A stretch of DNA of 64,000 nucleotides from Rutpela maculata (taxonomy: Eukaryota > Arthropoda > Insecta > Coleoptera > Cerambycidae): contig OW386292.2 of NCBI GenBank assembly GCA_936432065.2, forward strand, positions 101,761,829 to 101,825,828, in the 5' to 3' direction. Positions 29,819 through 40,325 of this stretch are shown piece by piece (the stretch's first letter is position 1; the number at the start of each line of letters is the position of its first letter). Made by a program: the position numbers and the translations under genes. The notes beneath the pieces are model-generated. The model saw only the letters and a list, made by a program, of their open reading frames with translations, searched no databases and was not told where the DNA came from.

Positions 29819-30586
29819 CTTAAAAAATATCTCTTGATTAATTATAACAATTATCTTTAAATAATTCTTAGCATAATCAAATAATTTATGATTACTTTTA
29901 GAATATGATCTGATAAATAATTTTAGAATATTTGAAAGTATACATATAGGATATATTTGGGCATTTATTTTAAAAATAATTTCATACATTATCTTTTGAT
30001 TATTTTTTTGAAAATAGTTTATTTGGAATATCATAACATTTTTTTAAGAGAAATATAGAACTTTCAACTGCTTCTGTCCTTTACAATTTACATTTCGCCT
30101 TTTCGTGTTCTTCTGTGTTCTATCAAAAAAGTAATCTTTGGGTGTGGTTCTTATGTGTGACGCCTCTCCTCGTGGTGACGCCGTTTGTATTTAGTGATAA
30201 AAATTTGATAATTACTGTGTCCAGATCATTATAATTATAATAAATAAGGTAAATAAAAATAGCTAGATATTTTTGTTACTTTATTCAGGCCTTGATGGAA
30301 CTTTCGTTATTCATATTAACAGCCGTGCTTACTGTCAATAGCCTGTTATTTCTGTAATTTTCATTAAAGTGATATGATGTACTCGTTTTATAACATAACG
30401 GACTGATAGCGAATGAAATGTTATTTTCCTCTTGTTACTTACACATCATTACATGCCGTTATAAAGATAACGTACACCGCCACCGTTTACAACTTTGTTA
30501 GGTTAAGTTTTCATCTTGTGGTGAAAAAATATTTCGAAATGGAACATCACGCTACTGGAAGAGCTCCAAAATAAAATTTTAAGGTT
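29819..30586. other. AT-rich DNA between Gypsy fragment and Polinton 2
   Basis: No gene recognised. It separates the broken Gypsy from the left target duplication of element 2, so an additional unidentified insertion is likely here. Confidence 0.4.
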
Positions 30587-30592
30587 TATGTA

Positions 30593-31289
30593 AGTAGTTA
30601 AGTAAGGCCGATTCTAGCGCAATTCAAGGTCAAGCTGTAGCTGTGACGTCAGCACGCCCGCAGCCCCGCGGGGGGCGCGCAGGTGATAGATCCTATGATC
30701 TAGGTTCTAGTGTGAGGTGAGATAATGCTAGATGATAGATCCTATTATCTAGGTTGTAGTGTGAGGTGGGATCTTCTTAGATGATAGGTGATAGGACCTA
30801 ATGGGAGGGGGAGATCCAATCCCCGAGCTTAGATATTAGATTATAGCTAAAGATAAGAGATTATATCTAAGAGGGTGTGGCTAAGAGTATATAGGATGTA
30901 TCTAGTAATAAAAATAAGTATACAGGGTGTATTTAGTAATAAAAATAAGTATATAAGGTGTACTAGTGATATGGTGTATCTAGTAATAAAAATAAGATGG
31001 CTACCGTTTATTGTTTATAGTTATTGGCGAATAGTATTGCATGTTTACGTTAGAGGGCGTTAGAGGTTAAGAAAATGGCTACAGACATCCATCATTGAGT
31101 TTAAATAGACAAGTCTTATATATGGAATAAATATTCATCTACTTCAATACGTAAATTTTATATTTGAATGTTAAAACTGTGACCAAATGCAGAGACGTTA
31201 TCGGATTCCAGGAAATTGTTAATGTAAATAAATGCGACTGTCTACGGCTATATGTATATTTAAAACGTGATTAATTGTCTTTAGATAAC
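30593..31289. repeat. Left terminal inverted repeat of Polinton 2
   Basis: It matches the reverse complement of 49320-49892. It starts with AG and contains a GC-rich block (CCGCAGCCCCGCGGGGGGCG), paired TAGATGATAG-like repeats, and three extra TATCTAGTAATAAAAATAAG units (about 30897-30995) absent from the right copy, which makes it longer. Confidence 0.93.
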
Positions 31290-31446
31290 AGCATCCGACG
31301 GTTATAATACAATGACTAATAAGTCACGTGATCCATTATAAGGAGCGTCTCAGGGTTTGGAGAAAAATAATGTAAACAATGAAATCATCATATTTTTTCC
31401 CATATTTTTCTGCTTACTCGATACGAAAAGTGGGGGTGGAATACAG

Positions 31447-31482
31447 CATAAAAGTAAAGACCTGAGATCGCTGCATTCATTC
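31447..31482 (+). promoter_or_regulatory. Core promoter: CATAAAAG plus TCATTC initiator for the gene at 31520
   Basis: The TATA-like CATAAAAG (31447-31454) and TCATTC (31477-31482) are about 31 bases apart and lie 38 bases before the ATG. Confidence 0.5.
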
Positions 31483-31519
31483 ACAATCTTAAAGTCGCTA
31501 TATACAAGCAGCAGCAGCA

Positions 31520-31816
31520 ATGTCTTTCGCAAAAATTAATGTTGAAGCTCATGTCACGCCGTTCATGAAAATCTATGAGCTGGAAGTCGATAGAAAATAT
31601 AAAGTTCTAGATATATATAAAGCACTTTCACCGTATGGTATCCAGGTCCAAGTAATCCTCGAAAATTGTAAAGTGAGTCTACCAGCCAGATACTCACGCA
31701 TTATTTCTGATGATGATATCGTAACGCTACAACAAACCATTATACTAAAAGAAGTGTACTTAGTATATAGAGGGCTAGCAGGCACGACCACTAACATCGA
31801 ATTCATCGAGTCCTAA
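31520..31816 (+). CDS. Small beta-rich protein, possible OB-fold/ssDNA-binding type (98 aa)
   Basis: A 98-aa ORF right after the left terminal repeat. The pattern KIYELEVDRKYKVLDIYKA, YGIQVQVILE, VSLPARYSRIISDDDI and YLVYRG resembles a small beta-barrel family that I associate with insect mobile elements, possibly single-strand DNA binding. This is recollection, not a search. It starts the accessory gene cluster, is followed 2 bases later by another small ORF, and is preceded by a TATA/TCATT promoter. No equivalent is seen in element 1. Confidence 0.6.
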   Translation: MSFAKINVEAHVTPFMKIYELEVDRKYKVLDIYKALSPYGIQVQVILENCKVSLPARYSRIISDDDIVTLQQTIILKEVYLVYRGLAGTTTNIEFIES

Positions 31817-31818
31817 AG

Positions 31819-31977
31819 ATGGATCCCGAAACATATAAGAAGAGGTTACAGCAATTTATGAACAATTTAAAATTACTCAGAGAAGACGTTAAGTACGTTG
31901 AAGTTTTACGTACATTTCAACATGTCAGTATCCGGCCAAAGAAGTCCAAGAACAGTTCAGTTCAGCGAGGACGTTAA
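31819..31977 (+). CDS. Possible 52-aa helical ORF overlapping the PPP1R15-like gene
   Basis: It begins at an ATG two bases after the stop at 31816 and overlaps the PPP1R15-like ORF by 56 bases in another frame. The charged helical sequence (MDPETYKKRLQQFMNNLKLL) could form a coiled coil. There is no homologue to support it; the position suggests a polycistronic arrangement. Confidence 0.35.
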   Translation: MDPETYKKRLQQFMNNLKLLREDVKYVEVLRTFQHVSIRPKKSKNSSVQRGR

Positions 31978-32149
31978 AATTCATCACATTTACCATTGGA
32001 GCTATGCTCATAGAACTGCTAGATGTGGTAACTGGATGCAAGACGCCCGCGATCGAGATCGTTTTCAAATTAAAATATTACGATACGCTCAAATAATTAA
32101 TCCAGTACTTGAACATAAATATTCTGTTATTATATCACAAAACATGTAA
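31922..32149 (+). CDS. PPP1R15/GADD34-like PP1 regulatory protein, copy in element 2
   Basis: A 75-aa protein that is almost entirely a PPP1R15 catalytic-recruitment core. It has the PP1-docking RTVQF (residues about 10-14), then EDVKIHHIYHW, the Trp of GNWMQDARDRDRF, and the helix KILRYAQIINP. In vertebrate and insect PPP1R15 proteins this core binds PP1 and G-actin and directs dephosphorylation of eIF2alpha, reversing translational arrest. Large DNA viruses use the same module against antiviral shutoff. I infer that role here. The frame upstream starts with TTG, so ATG 31922 is used. It is better conserved than the element 1 copy. Confidence 0.85.
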   Translation: MSVSGQRSPRTVQFSEDVKIHHIYHWSYAHRTARCGNWMQDARDRDRFQIKILRYAQIINPVLEHKYSVIISQNM

Positions 32150-32230
32150 CCTCTTTCTTATATGTATTAATAAATTAATTTAATGTATTATTACCCATTT
32201 ATTATTATTACCCATTTCCTAATTAAATGA

Positions 32231-32500
32231 AGAATTCAGATTTTTTTTTCAAGTTTATTGTAACGAAAATGTTTATGCTACATTTTATGTCTTTTTTAAT
32301 GTCGAATTTAAATATGCAATCAAAAAAATTAAATCTTAAAAAATAAAGCCAGCCCAGGCAAAAAATGAAAAAATTCATATTTTTCAAGTTTATTGTAACG
32401 AAAATGTTCATGCTAAATTTTATGTGTTTTTTAATGCTGAATTCAAATATGCAATCAAAAAAATTAAATCTTAAAAAATAAAGCCACCCCAGACGAAAAA
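32231..32500. repeat. Tandem duplication of 135 bp
   Basis: Two copies (about 32231-32365 and 32366-32500), both with CAAGTTTATTGTAACGAAAA, ATGCAATCAAAAAAATTAAA and AATAAAGCCA. They lie downstream of the PPP1R15-like gene and may hold its polyadenylation signals (AATAAA in each). Confidence 0.85.
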
Positions 32501-32607
32501 TAAAAAAATAATTTAATTTTTATAATATATTTTATTTATCTGAACGCATAATACAGTAATAAAGCTTATATATGTACATGGAATACATAACCTATAAAAA
32601 TAATAGC

Positions 32608-32672
<65 letters not shown>

Positions 32673-33183
32673 TAACAATAACAATAACAATAACAATAAC
32701 AATAACAATAACAATAACAATAACAATAACAATAACAATAACAATAACAATAACAATAACAATAACAATAACAATAACAATAACAATAACAATAACAATA
32801 ACAATAACAATAACAATAACAATAACAATAACAATAACAATAACAATAACAATAACAATAACAATAACAATAACAATAACAATAACAATAACAATAACAA
32901 TAACAATAACAATAACAATAACAATAACAATAACAATAACAATAACAATAACAATAACAATAACAATAACAATAACAATAACAATAACAATAACAATAAC
33001 AATAACAATAACAATAACAATAACAATAACAATAACAATAACAATAACAATAACAATAACAATAACAATAACAATAACAATAACAATAACAATAACAATA
33101 ACAATAACAATAACAATAACAATAACAATAACAATAACAATAACAATAACAATAACAATAATAATAATAATAATAATAATAAT
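32608..33183. repeat. Microsatellite (AAT)n then (AATAAC)n
   Basis: About 575 bp of AAT repeats turning into an almost perfect AATAAC hexamer array and back. It adjoins the 3' end of the minus-strand LINE fragment, whose tail would read (ATT)n, so the array probably grew from that tail. Confidence 0.95.
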
Positions 33184-34250
33184 ACCATTTACCATTTACC
33201 GTTTATTTATTGACAACATTTATGTATACATTACACTTGATGTCACAAATTCACAAATTACAATTAGATATTCACTGCTGAGTATATTCCATATATTCTT
33301 TTACAGTGTAAAAACATTGCTGCTTTAGAAAGATCTTAGCCCGATTTACAAATTGATTGTAGTTTAGATTCCTTACTTCTCCGATATGATTTACAAAGGT
33401 GTTGTAAATATTTATGTCTAACTTATTAATTTGCGTTGTCCGTATACGAGAATACGGCTGTACTAGATTTTCCGCTATTCTTGTGTTATATGTATGTATG
33501 TTAGCGTGAACTGTAAATTTATTTAAATTTGCCCTTATTTGTTTGAGTGTTTCGAGAATGTAGATGCAAGGCAGCGGAAGAATTCCCAACTCTTTAAATA
33601 TCGGTCTGCAGGAAGCATCATATGGTGCTCCGTAGAGTATGCGTACAGCCGCCTTCTGGTAGACAAATACTTTGTCGGCTTTCACGGAGTTTCCCCAGAG
33701 ATGTACCCCATATGTTAGGTGGGAATGCACGTTTGCGTAATATACCATCTGTAAAACATCTCTAGTTAAACAACACTTTAACTGCCTCATTACAAATACC
33801 TGTGAGGCCAGCTTTGAGCAAAGATAGTCAACGTGCGGTATCCAATTTAGAAATGTATCTAAGACAATGCCTAAAAGTTTAACTGGCTCTGATTTGTTTA
33901 CCCATCTATCTGAACAGATTTGTAAGTGGTGAGTTTTTGCCTCATTCAGTTTTAATTTGTTGGCAGTAAACCATGTTTTTGCTCTTTCCAGACTATCTTC
34001 GCTCAGATCTGATTTACCTCTATTTAATAATGTCGTGTCATCTGCAAATAAGATGCACTTGTTGTATCCATTTAGTGCTGAGTATCCATTTAGTGCTGAT
34101 GGCAAATCATTTATATAATAAAGGAATAAAATGGGACCCAGCACTGAGCCCTGGGGAACACCTGTACTGACCGACAACATATCTGATTCCTTGTCGTTAC
34201 AGACAACATATTGTTTCCTGTTCGACAGGTATGAAGAAAACAATTGCAGA
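33184..34250 (-). mobile_element. 5'-truncated Jockey/CR1-like LINE fragment
   Basis: A 3' LINE fragment in reverse orientation, flanked on both sides by expanded microsatellite. It keeps part of the RT and the C-terminal domain plus a short 3' UTR. Confidence 0.88.
33272..34250 (-). pseudogene. C-terminal reverse transcriptase fragment
   Basis: It retains YLSNRKQYVVCN, TGVPQGSVLGPILF, the catalytic FADD in ILFADDTTLLN, and the C-terminal KLLGIVLDTFLNWIPHVDYL region. An 18-bp tandem duplication gives a repeated SALNGY just before FADD. The frame is open to 33272, but the N-terminal half is absent; upstream codons are microsatellite. It is related to, but clearly distinct from, the LINE at 22790-27243. 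Confidence 0.88.
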
Positions 34251-34251
34251 A

Positions 34252-35396
<1,145 letters not shown>

Positions 35397-35397
<1 letters not shown>

Positions 35398-36401
35398 GAT
35401 GAACTTGGTCTCGACTTCGACACTGGGCGGGTAAACCCGAATTCTGTCACCGAGCTGGAACCCGCTCAGCTAAAAGCCCATACAAAAGCAGCAGAGCAAC
35501 GTAAATTTCTGCAGCTGCATAAAGATAAGCCCTTGCATGGAGTCTTCTACAAGAACATCGAAGACAGGGGCTTATCTGAGAAGCTGACCTTTGCTTTCTT
35601 AAGGTCAGCTGGGCTGAAGTCTGAGACCAAAGGGTTCATTATGGCTTGCCAGGATGGTGTCTTTAACACACTCGTCTATCGAAGTCATGTCCTGGGTATA
35701 GAGGTCCTTGATGTAAACTGTAGGGCCTGCCGAAGGGCGCCGGAGACACTTATGCACCTGTTGTCGGCTTGTCCGACATACGCTGTCTCGGCCTATATCC
35801 ACAGACATGATGGAGCATTACGTGTGCTGTACTATCATCTGCGGCATACGTATGGGATAGACGAGACACCAGTGCTGCCTTACGCTCCGGGGGATATTGA
35901 GTCCGTAGTGGGGAATGAGCGGTGCCTAATTTATTGGAACTACTCGTTTCCCACCCTCAGGCAAATACAGGCCAATAAACCTGATTTAGTCCTCCTCGAC
36001 CATCAACTTAGGACAATGTTTGTCATTGAATTCTCCGCCCCAGGGGACAAACATTGTTCTGAAAGAGGAGGAAAAACGGACTAAATATCGAGATCTTCTC
36101 TTCGAACTCCGTAGACTCTATCCGGACCACACTGTTAAACTAGTGGTTCTTATCATAGGATGCCTAGGTGGGGTGAGGCGCACACTGCTTTCGGAATTGA
36201 AGACGATACCGGCATGCCGAAACTCGGCAGAAATCTTAGCCGGAAGAATGCAGAAGGCCGTTATCCTTGGCTCGTTACGCCTGCTCAGAGCACACGATTC
36301 GCGGACCCAGTGACCACTGACCCTACGGCGTAGGGAGTGGTCTCTGGTAGTACCAGTACCCTCTCTGGCATCGGAGACAGAGAGAAGGGCGACTGGCTTC
36401 A

Positions 36402-36457
<56 letters not shown>

Positions 36458-36483
36458 ATAATAATAATAATAATAATAATAAT
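35397..36483 (+). mobile_element. R2/R4-type LINE 3' end inserted in an (AAT)n microsatellite
   Basis: It encodes the C-terminal part of an RLE-bearing LINE and ends in a poly(A) of about 50 bases (36404-36455) followed by (AAT)n. (AAT)n is also directly at its 5' junction, so it seems to have inserted within an AAT microsatellite. Confidence 0.8.
35410..36313 (+). pseudogene. Zinc finger and restriction-like endonuclease domain of an R2/R4-type LINE
   Basis: The first frame (from about 35410 to 36084) has the post-RT zinc finger CRACRRAPETLMHLLSAC (C-x2-C-x8-H-x4-C), then the PD-(D/E)xK-type endonuclease signature KPDLVLLD and FVIEFSAPGD. Homology then continues in a second frame (about 36040-36313: KEEEKRTKYRDLL, then LVVLIIGCLGGV), so a frameshift lies near 36045. 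The reverse transcriptase itself is missing. Confidence 0.78.
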
Positions 36484-36502
36484 TAATATAAGTGCATAAA
36501 AA

Positions 36503-37435
36503 TTAAACAATGCTACTTTTTTCAATCCAACTGTTATGGGAACTGTCAAATCCAAGCCATTTAACGAAAACCATATTTCCTTTCTTCCTTAAAACTTTCT
36601 CAACGAGATACATGTCTGAATATTTAACCTTCTGCAGTTCTTCAGTATAGAAGCATCCTTCTATTGGCTGTTTCTGTGCATCGGTCAGTAAGTATGTTAT
36701 GGAGCAGGTATAATTAATTTTTGAAATAGTAAATATTTCATTAGACCAATTAGGAGTATAACCTTTATCGAACACGCCTCTGTACTTGCTTATTCTCACA
36801 TGATCGTTAATTTTAAATTTAGGTAATTGCGAGTATGTAATTGTAGGATAATTGTAAACGGATTTCAAGAGTATTTTTTCATTCTTTTTATTTACATCTA
36901 CAGGTTTCATGTCGATGGTACGATGCCTAGTATTATTATATTTCTTAATAATATCAGCAAGTAAATTATACCACCGAAAAGAACCATTTATACTAAATTC
37001 TTTATACATCATAGATTTTATAGTCCTATTTACGCGTTCGACTACTGAACATTTTTTAGTGCTATACGAAGAATAATGATTAATTTTATATTTTTTCATT
37101 AATTTTTGAAAATTAATATTATAAAATTCGGTTCCATTATCAGTCTGTAAATTGACGGGGATTCGTTTATCTGCGACTAATATTTTTTCCATAGCTCGAG
37201 TAACATTTACGCCAGATTTAGATTTAACTGGTTCAGCCCATACGTACTTTGAAAAAACATCAATTACAATGAGAATATATTTATAATTTTTATTGTAATT
37301 AGCATATGGAATCATTTCGACTAAGTCAGCCTGAAGCAATTCATTTAAACCTCTAACTACGACTTTTCGTCTCTTAAAGTTAATTCTAGCCGGCTTATGT
37401 ATTTCATTAACAATATCTCTTTTTATGGCAGACAT
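36503..37435 (-). CDS. Polinton integrase with chromodomain, element 2
   Basis: A 310-aa DDE integrase, intact. The catalytic triad is in LLQADLVEM, LQTDNGTEF and CSVVERVNRT. The chromodomain is at the C-terminus (YLVEKVLRKKGNMVFVKWLG, HNSWI). Unlike the element 1 copy it has the common DNG at the second Asp. It is the likely source of the 6-bp target duplication around element 2. Its 3' end stops 20 bases before the (AAT)n tail of the LINE insertion, so the insertions just missed it. Confidence 0.95.
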   Translation of the reverse strand: MSAIKRDIVNEIHKPARINFKRRKVVVRGLNELLQADLVEMIPYANYNKNYKYILIVIDVFSKYVWAEPVKSKSGVNVTRAMEKILVADKRIPVNLQTDNGTEFYNINFQKLMKKYKINHYSSYSTKKCSVVERVNRTIKSMMYKEFSINGSFRWYNLLADIIKKYNNTRHRTIDMKPVDVNKKNEKILLKSVYNYPTITYSQLPKFKINDHVRISKYRGVFDKGYTPNWSNEIFTISKINYTCSITYLLTDAQKQPIEGCFYTEELQKVKYSDMYLVEKVLRKKGNMVFVKWLGFDSSHNSWIEKSSIV

Positions 37436-37470
37436 GTTTACAGTTCAACAATAATTTACGTACTGTTAAA

Positions 37471-38361
37471 TTAATCCAGCGGTTCGATTATTTTACTTTC
37501 TAATAGTTCCTCTAAAATTCTATTTATTTCATTCGTATGACTTGAATTGCCTGCCTCCTGTGAAGCTATCAAAAGCCTAAGACGATTGACGAGTTCATTA
37601 GGATCGTCCCAATATACGTAATCAATAGCATTATCGGTGACTTGCATCATTAATTCGCCGCCTTTTACTTCACCAGGAGCACGTTGCCGAGGTTCGCGAG
37701 CGTAAAGCATCGGTTTAATAATATGCAGGTACTTCCAGCTCTTACTACCGGACTTTTGCTTTTCAGAATCATAATTTCTCTTATGTGCGCTAGTCCTTTT
37801 TACAATATCAATGTACTGTTTCTTATCATCATAGTTATAGTGATGTGAACGTTTTTTAAATAGTAATTCATAAAGACCGCGAGTGCCCTGATACTCTTTA
37901 TTATTTATTATTAAATTGTCACCGTCAAACTGAATGGCAGAATTTCCAATATAATATTTATCTTCTTCGGGATTATATCGTACACCATATCGAAAATCAT
38001 GTGTATTTTCAGTATCATGCATCATCTCAGATATATACGTTTTAGGCAGATCGCTAAATTTCTCAAGATACTTCTCATCTGACTGGTCGCCTTCTTCAGA
38101 GTCGACAATCGACGGTGACGGTGTAATATTAATATTTTTTTCATTCTCTGAGGGTTCAGACTTTTTCTTAATGTTTAAATTCTCGTCCGTCTCAAGCTTG
38201 ATATGTTTAGCTATTGAATGTAAAGGTGCGGTGATTGGGGCAAAAGACTTTTCGATTTGCAGATCGTGCATTTTGAGTGCCTCTAATTTGCGCTTTACGG
38301 CTTTCCGAGCTTCGATAATTTTATTAGTAATGTCCATGTCGACAGGTGCGTCAGATAACAT
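37471..38361 (-). CDS. Polinton conserved protein, DUF8207-like, element 2
   Basis: A 296-aa homologue of 7370-8488. It has a helical basic N-terminus (EARKAVKRKLEAL), an acidic Ser/Glu-rich linker, the core YIGNSAIQFDGDNL, YQGTRGLYELLFKK and YIDIVKRTSA, and the C-terminal YWDDPNELVNRLRLLIASQ. The start at 38361 follows a TATA (about 38407 to 38400) and TCAGT (38378-38374) on the minus strand. Function unknown; a constant Polinton gene next to the ATPase suggests a virion or packaging role. Confidence 0.82.
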   Translation of the reverse strand: MLSDAPVDMDITNKIIEARKAVKRKLEALKMHDLQIEKSFAPITAPLHSIAKHIKLETDENLNIKKKSEPSENEKNINITPSPSIVDSEEGDQSDEKYLEKFSDLPKTYISEMMHDTENTHDFRYGVRYNPEEDKYYIGNSAIQFDGDNLIINNKEYQGTRGLYELLFKKRSHHYNYDDKKQYIDIVKRTSAHKRNYDSEKQKSGSKSWKYLHIIKPMLYAREPRQRAPGEVKGGELMMQVTDNAIDYVYWDDPNELVNRLRLLIASQEAGNSSHTNEINRILEELLESKIIEPLD

Positions 38362-38373
38362 GTGTAATTATCA

Positions 38374-38407
38374 ACTGATTGAGATAGTAAAATCACAGGT
38401 ATATATA
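38374..38407 (-). promoter_or_regulatory. Core promoter of the element 2 DUF8207-like gene
   Basis: Minus-strand TATATATA at about 38407-38400 and TCAGT at 38378-38374, about 31 bases apart, 13 bases before the ATG. The TATA overlaps the ATPase 3' coding end, as in element 1. Confidence 0.6.
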
Positions 38408-39073
38408 CTCGTCAAACCCCTTTCTGTATCGGCCATGTTTAATATCGCTATCTTTATCTATCACTAGGAATCCGTATTTATCTTTCCAACATAACGAGCA
38501 CATATGTTTGAAATCCTCAAAGCTCATATCGGTATTAACGTGATCGGAATATACATGTCTAAGATTCATGTCATCCTGCTTGAATAATATCAGTAAATTT
38601 GCATTGTCTCTTATTAGATGTTTTGGAATGCGGGTATAGGTCTGACAGAGATAGAAGCTGTCTATCTGTTTATGCCGCCCCATGCTAAAGTAGTCACGCA
38701 TCACACTTTGATTGTCGCAAGCTACGTCATCAAATATAAAAATGAAATTAATTTTAGCTTGCGCAGGCGTCATTATTACATCGCTATCCTTGAATTCATG
38801 ATATCCCACGATCGAGCCGAGTACTTTTCTAAGATATTCATATTTAGGCTGGTAGAGAGATTTCGAGTAGACGTAAACATTCTTGAAACGCAAACCGTGT
38901 GGATGAGTCAGCAGGCTTATCACGATGTTTGTTTTCCCACAATTTGAAGGTCCGCAAATGATACACCTGATGCTGTCGGGTAACAGAGGACCATGTCTAC
39001 TATCTTTTTTCACATGACTATCGAAATCGAGATTATCGATTTTCAGACTGTTACCTGTCTTGATGAAACGCAT
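38393..39073 (-). CDS. FtsK/HerA-type genome-packaging ATPase, element 2
   Basis: A 226-aa packaging ATPase, intact. Walker A is GPSNCGKTN, Walker B FIFIFDDV, and CQTYTRIPKHLIRDN follows. The end CWKDKYGFLVIDKD and GRYRKGFDEYI matches element 1. The ATG at 39073 is used because the frame further upstream begins with GTG. It is divergent from the PLA2 gene. Confidence 0.94.
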   Translation of the reverse strand: MRFIKTGNSLKIDNLDFDSHVKKDSRHGPLLPDSIRCIICGPSNCGKTNIVISLLTHPHGLRFKNVYVYSKSLYQPKYEYLRKVLGSIVGYHEFKDSDVIMTPAQAKINFIFIFDDVACDNQSVMRDYFSMGRHKQIDSFYLCQTYTRIPKHLIRDNANLLILFKQDDMNLRHVYSDHVNTDMSFEDFKHMCSLCWKDKYGFLVIDKDSDIKHGRYRKGFDEYIYL

Positions 39074-39108
39074 GATTGACACTGAGGTATTTCCACCAGG
39101 AGTTTAAG

Positions 39109-39143
39109 TATAAATAGCTTTCGATCACCTGTAACACCTCAGT
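39109..39143 (+). promoter_or_regulatory. Core promoter of the element 2 PLA2 gene
   Basis: TATAAATA at 39109-39116 and TCAGT at 39139-39143, 32 bases apart, ATG at 39170. It is the clearest example of the promoter type used in these elements. Confidence 0.7.
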
Positions 39144-39169
39144 CTACTATTACATGCGATAGAGGTAAC

Positions 39170-39918
39170 ATGGCTGTAAACACTCTCATAAATAAATTAC
39201 CTTTCGAAGCCCATATCCCTGGCTATCGTTTCTGCGGCCCGGGTACTAAATTAGAAAAAAGACTGGCGCGAGGAGATCGCGGAATTAATGGTCTAGATGA
39301 GGCGTGTCGTGACCACGACATACAATATTCTAAAGTCAATGATGTGAAAGGACGGCATATTGCCGATAAAGAATTGGCAAAACGTGCTCTGAAGCGTGTA
39401 TTTGCTAGGGACTCGTCGAAAAAGAGCGAGAAAGAGCGGCAGCAGCCGATGTAGCAGGCATCATGAGTGCTAAAGTTAAATTAGGCTTGGGATGTAAAAA
39501 AAGAAAATGTGGCGGTACGATGACGTTTAAAAAAATATCCAATAAAATTCGTAAACTAGTACGTGGAGCTCCCTCTGTCGGAGATGCTATTAAAAAGGCC
39601 TCTCGTGCAGTACAGCGTATTAAAAAAGATAAAAAAATATCACCGATGGCTGCTCGCGTTATTCCTATACCGAAGACGGGTGGCGTTCTACCGCTAATAC
39701 CAATATTTGCTGGACTTAGTGCTCTGGGAGCGCTAGCTGGTGGATCTGCAGGTATAGCGAAAGCTGTAAGAGATTCTCAGGCGGCAGCCTCCCAGCTTAA
39801 AGAATCTAAACGTCACAATCAGGCTATGGAGAGTATCGCCCTCGGTAAGGGACTCTATCTTCGTCCCTATCGAACAGGACTTGGACTATACATGAATAAA
39901 AACACCAACAGCAAGTGA
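39170..39918 (+). pseudogene. Parvovirus VP1u-type PLA2 protein, frameshifted, element 2
   Basis: The PLA2 domain is intact in the first frame (39170-39454), with calcium loop YRFCGPGT and catalytic DEACRDHDIQYS. Homology to the element 1 protein then continues in another frame from about 39432 to 39918 (VKLGLGCKKRK, ARVIPIPKTGG, GLYLRPYRTGLGLYMN). A single-base change near 39430 therefore separates the enzymatic domain from the basic, Gly/Ala-rich tail. The tail ends with TGA, which is in frame with the protease coding sequence that follows. Confidence 0.88.
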
Positions 39919-40008
39919 CTAGTAAAATTACCAAATCGAGCGCTCACCGACGTGGATCTGAAAAAATATGTTAAGATGTTAAATATACCTAATTTTCGTG
40001 GAATATTT

Positions 40009-40287
40009 ATGCGAGACCGACTACCTAAACGCGTACATAAAATTGAGACGGGCATTGTGAACTTGGATAGTGATAGCGGTAATGGTACTCATTGGACTGC
40101 ATACTTTAAGAACGGTTCGAAAGCCGTTTATTATGATAGTTTTGGTAATTTACAGCCTCCTCTCGAATTAATAAAATATTTAAATTGTTCTATTGAATAC
40201 AATCACAAGCAGTATCAGTCTTATGACACAGTAAATTGTGGACATCTGTGTTTACAACAATTTCTATATAATGCGTCATGCTTTTAA
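40009..40287 (+). CDS. Adenain-like cysteine protease, element 2
   Basis: It has a catalytic His in GTHWTAYF, Asp in YYDSFG and Cys in VNCGHLCL. From ATG 40009 it is 92 aa. The same frame is open back to 39919, just after the TGA ending the PLA2 tail frame, and this segment (LTDVDLKKY, IPNFRGIF) is conserved with element 1. No ATG occurs there, so the start is likely created by splicing or recoding. A GTG at 39952 is the only near-cognate codon noted. Confidence 0.85.
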   Translation: MRDRLPKRVHKIETGIVNLDSDSGNGTHWTAYFKNGSKAVYYDSFGNLQPPLELIKYLNCSIEYNHKQYQSYDTVNCGHLCLQQFLYNASCF

Positions 40288-40325
40288 GTCACGTTCATTC
40301 TCAGAGCTAACCTTGAAGCCGCAAC

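Noticed and set aside
32566..33213. Long ORFs of poly-Asn, poly-Leu or Ile-Val repeats on both strands
   Set aside because: Translations of the AAT/AATAAC microsatellite; no gene evidence.
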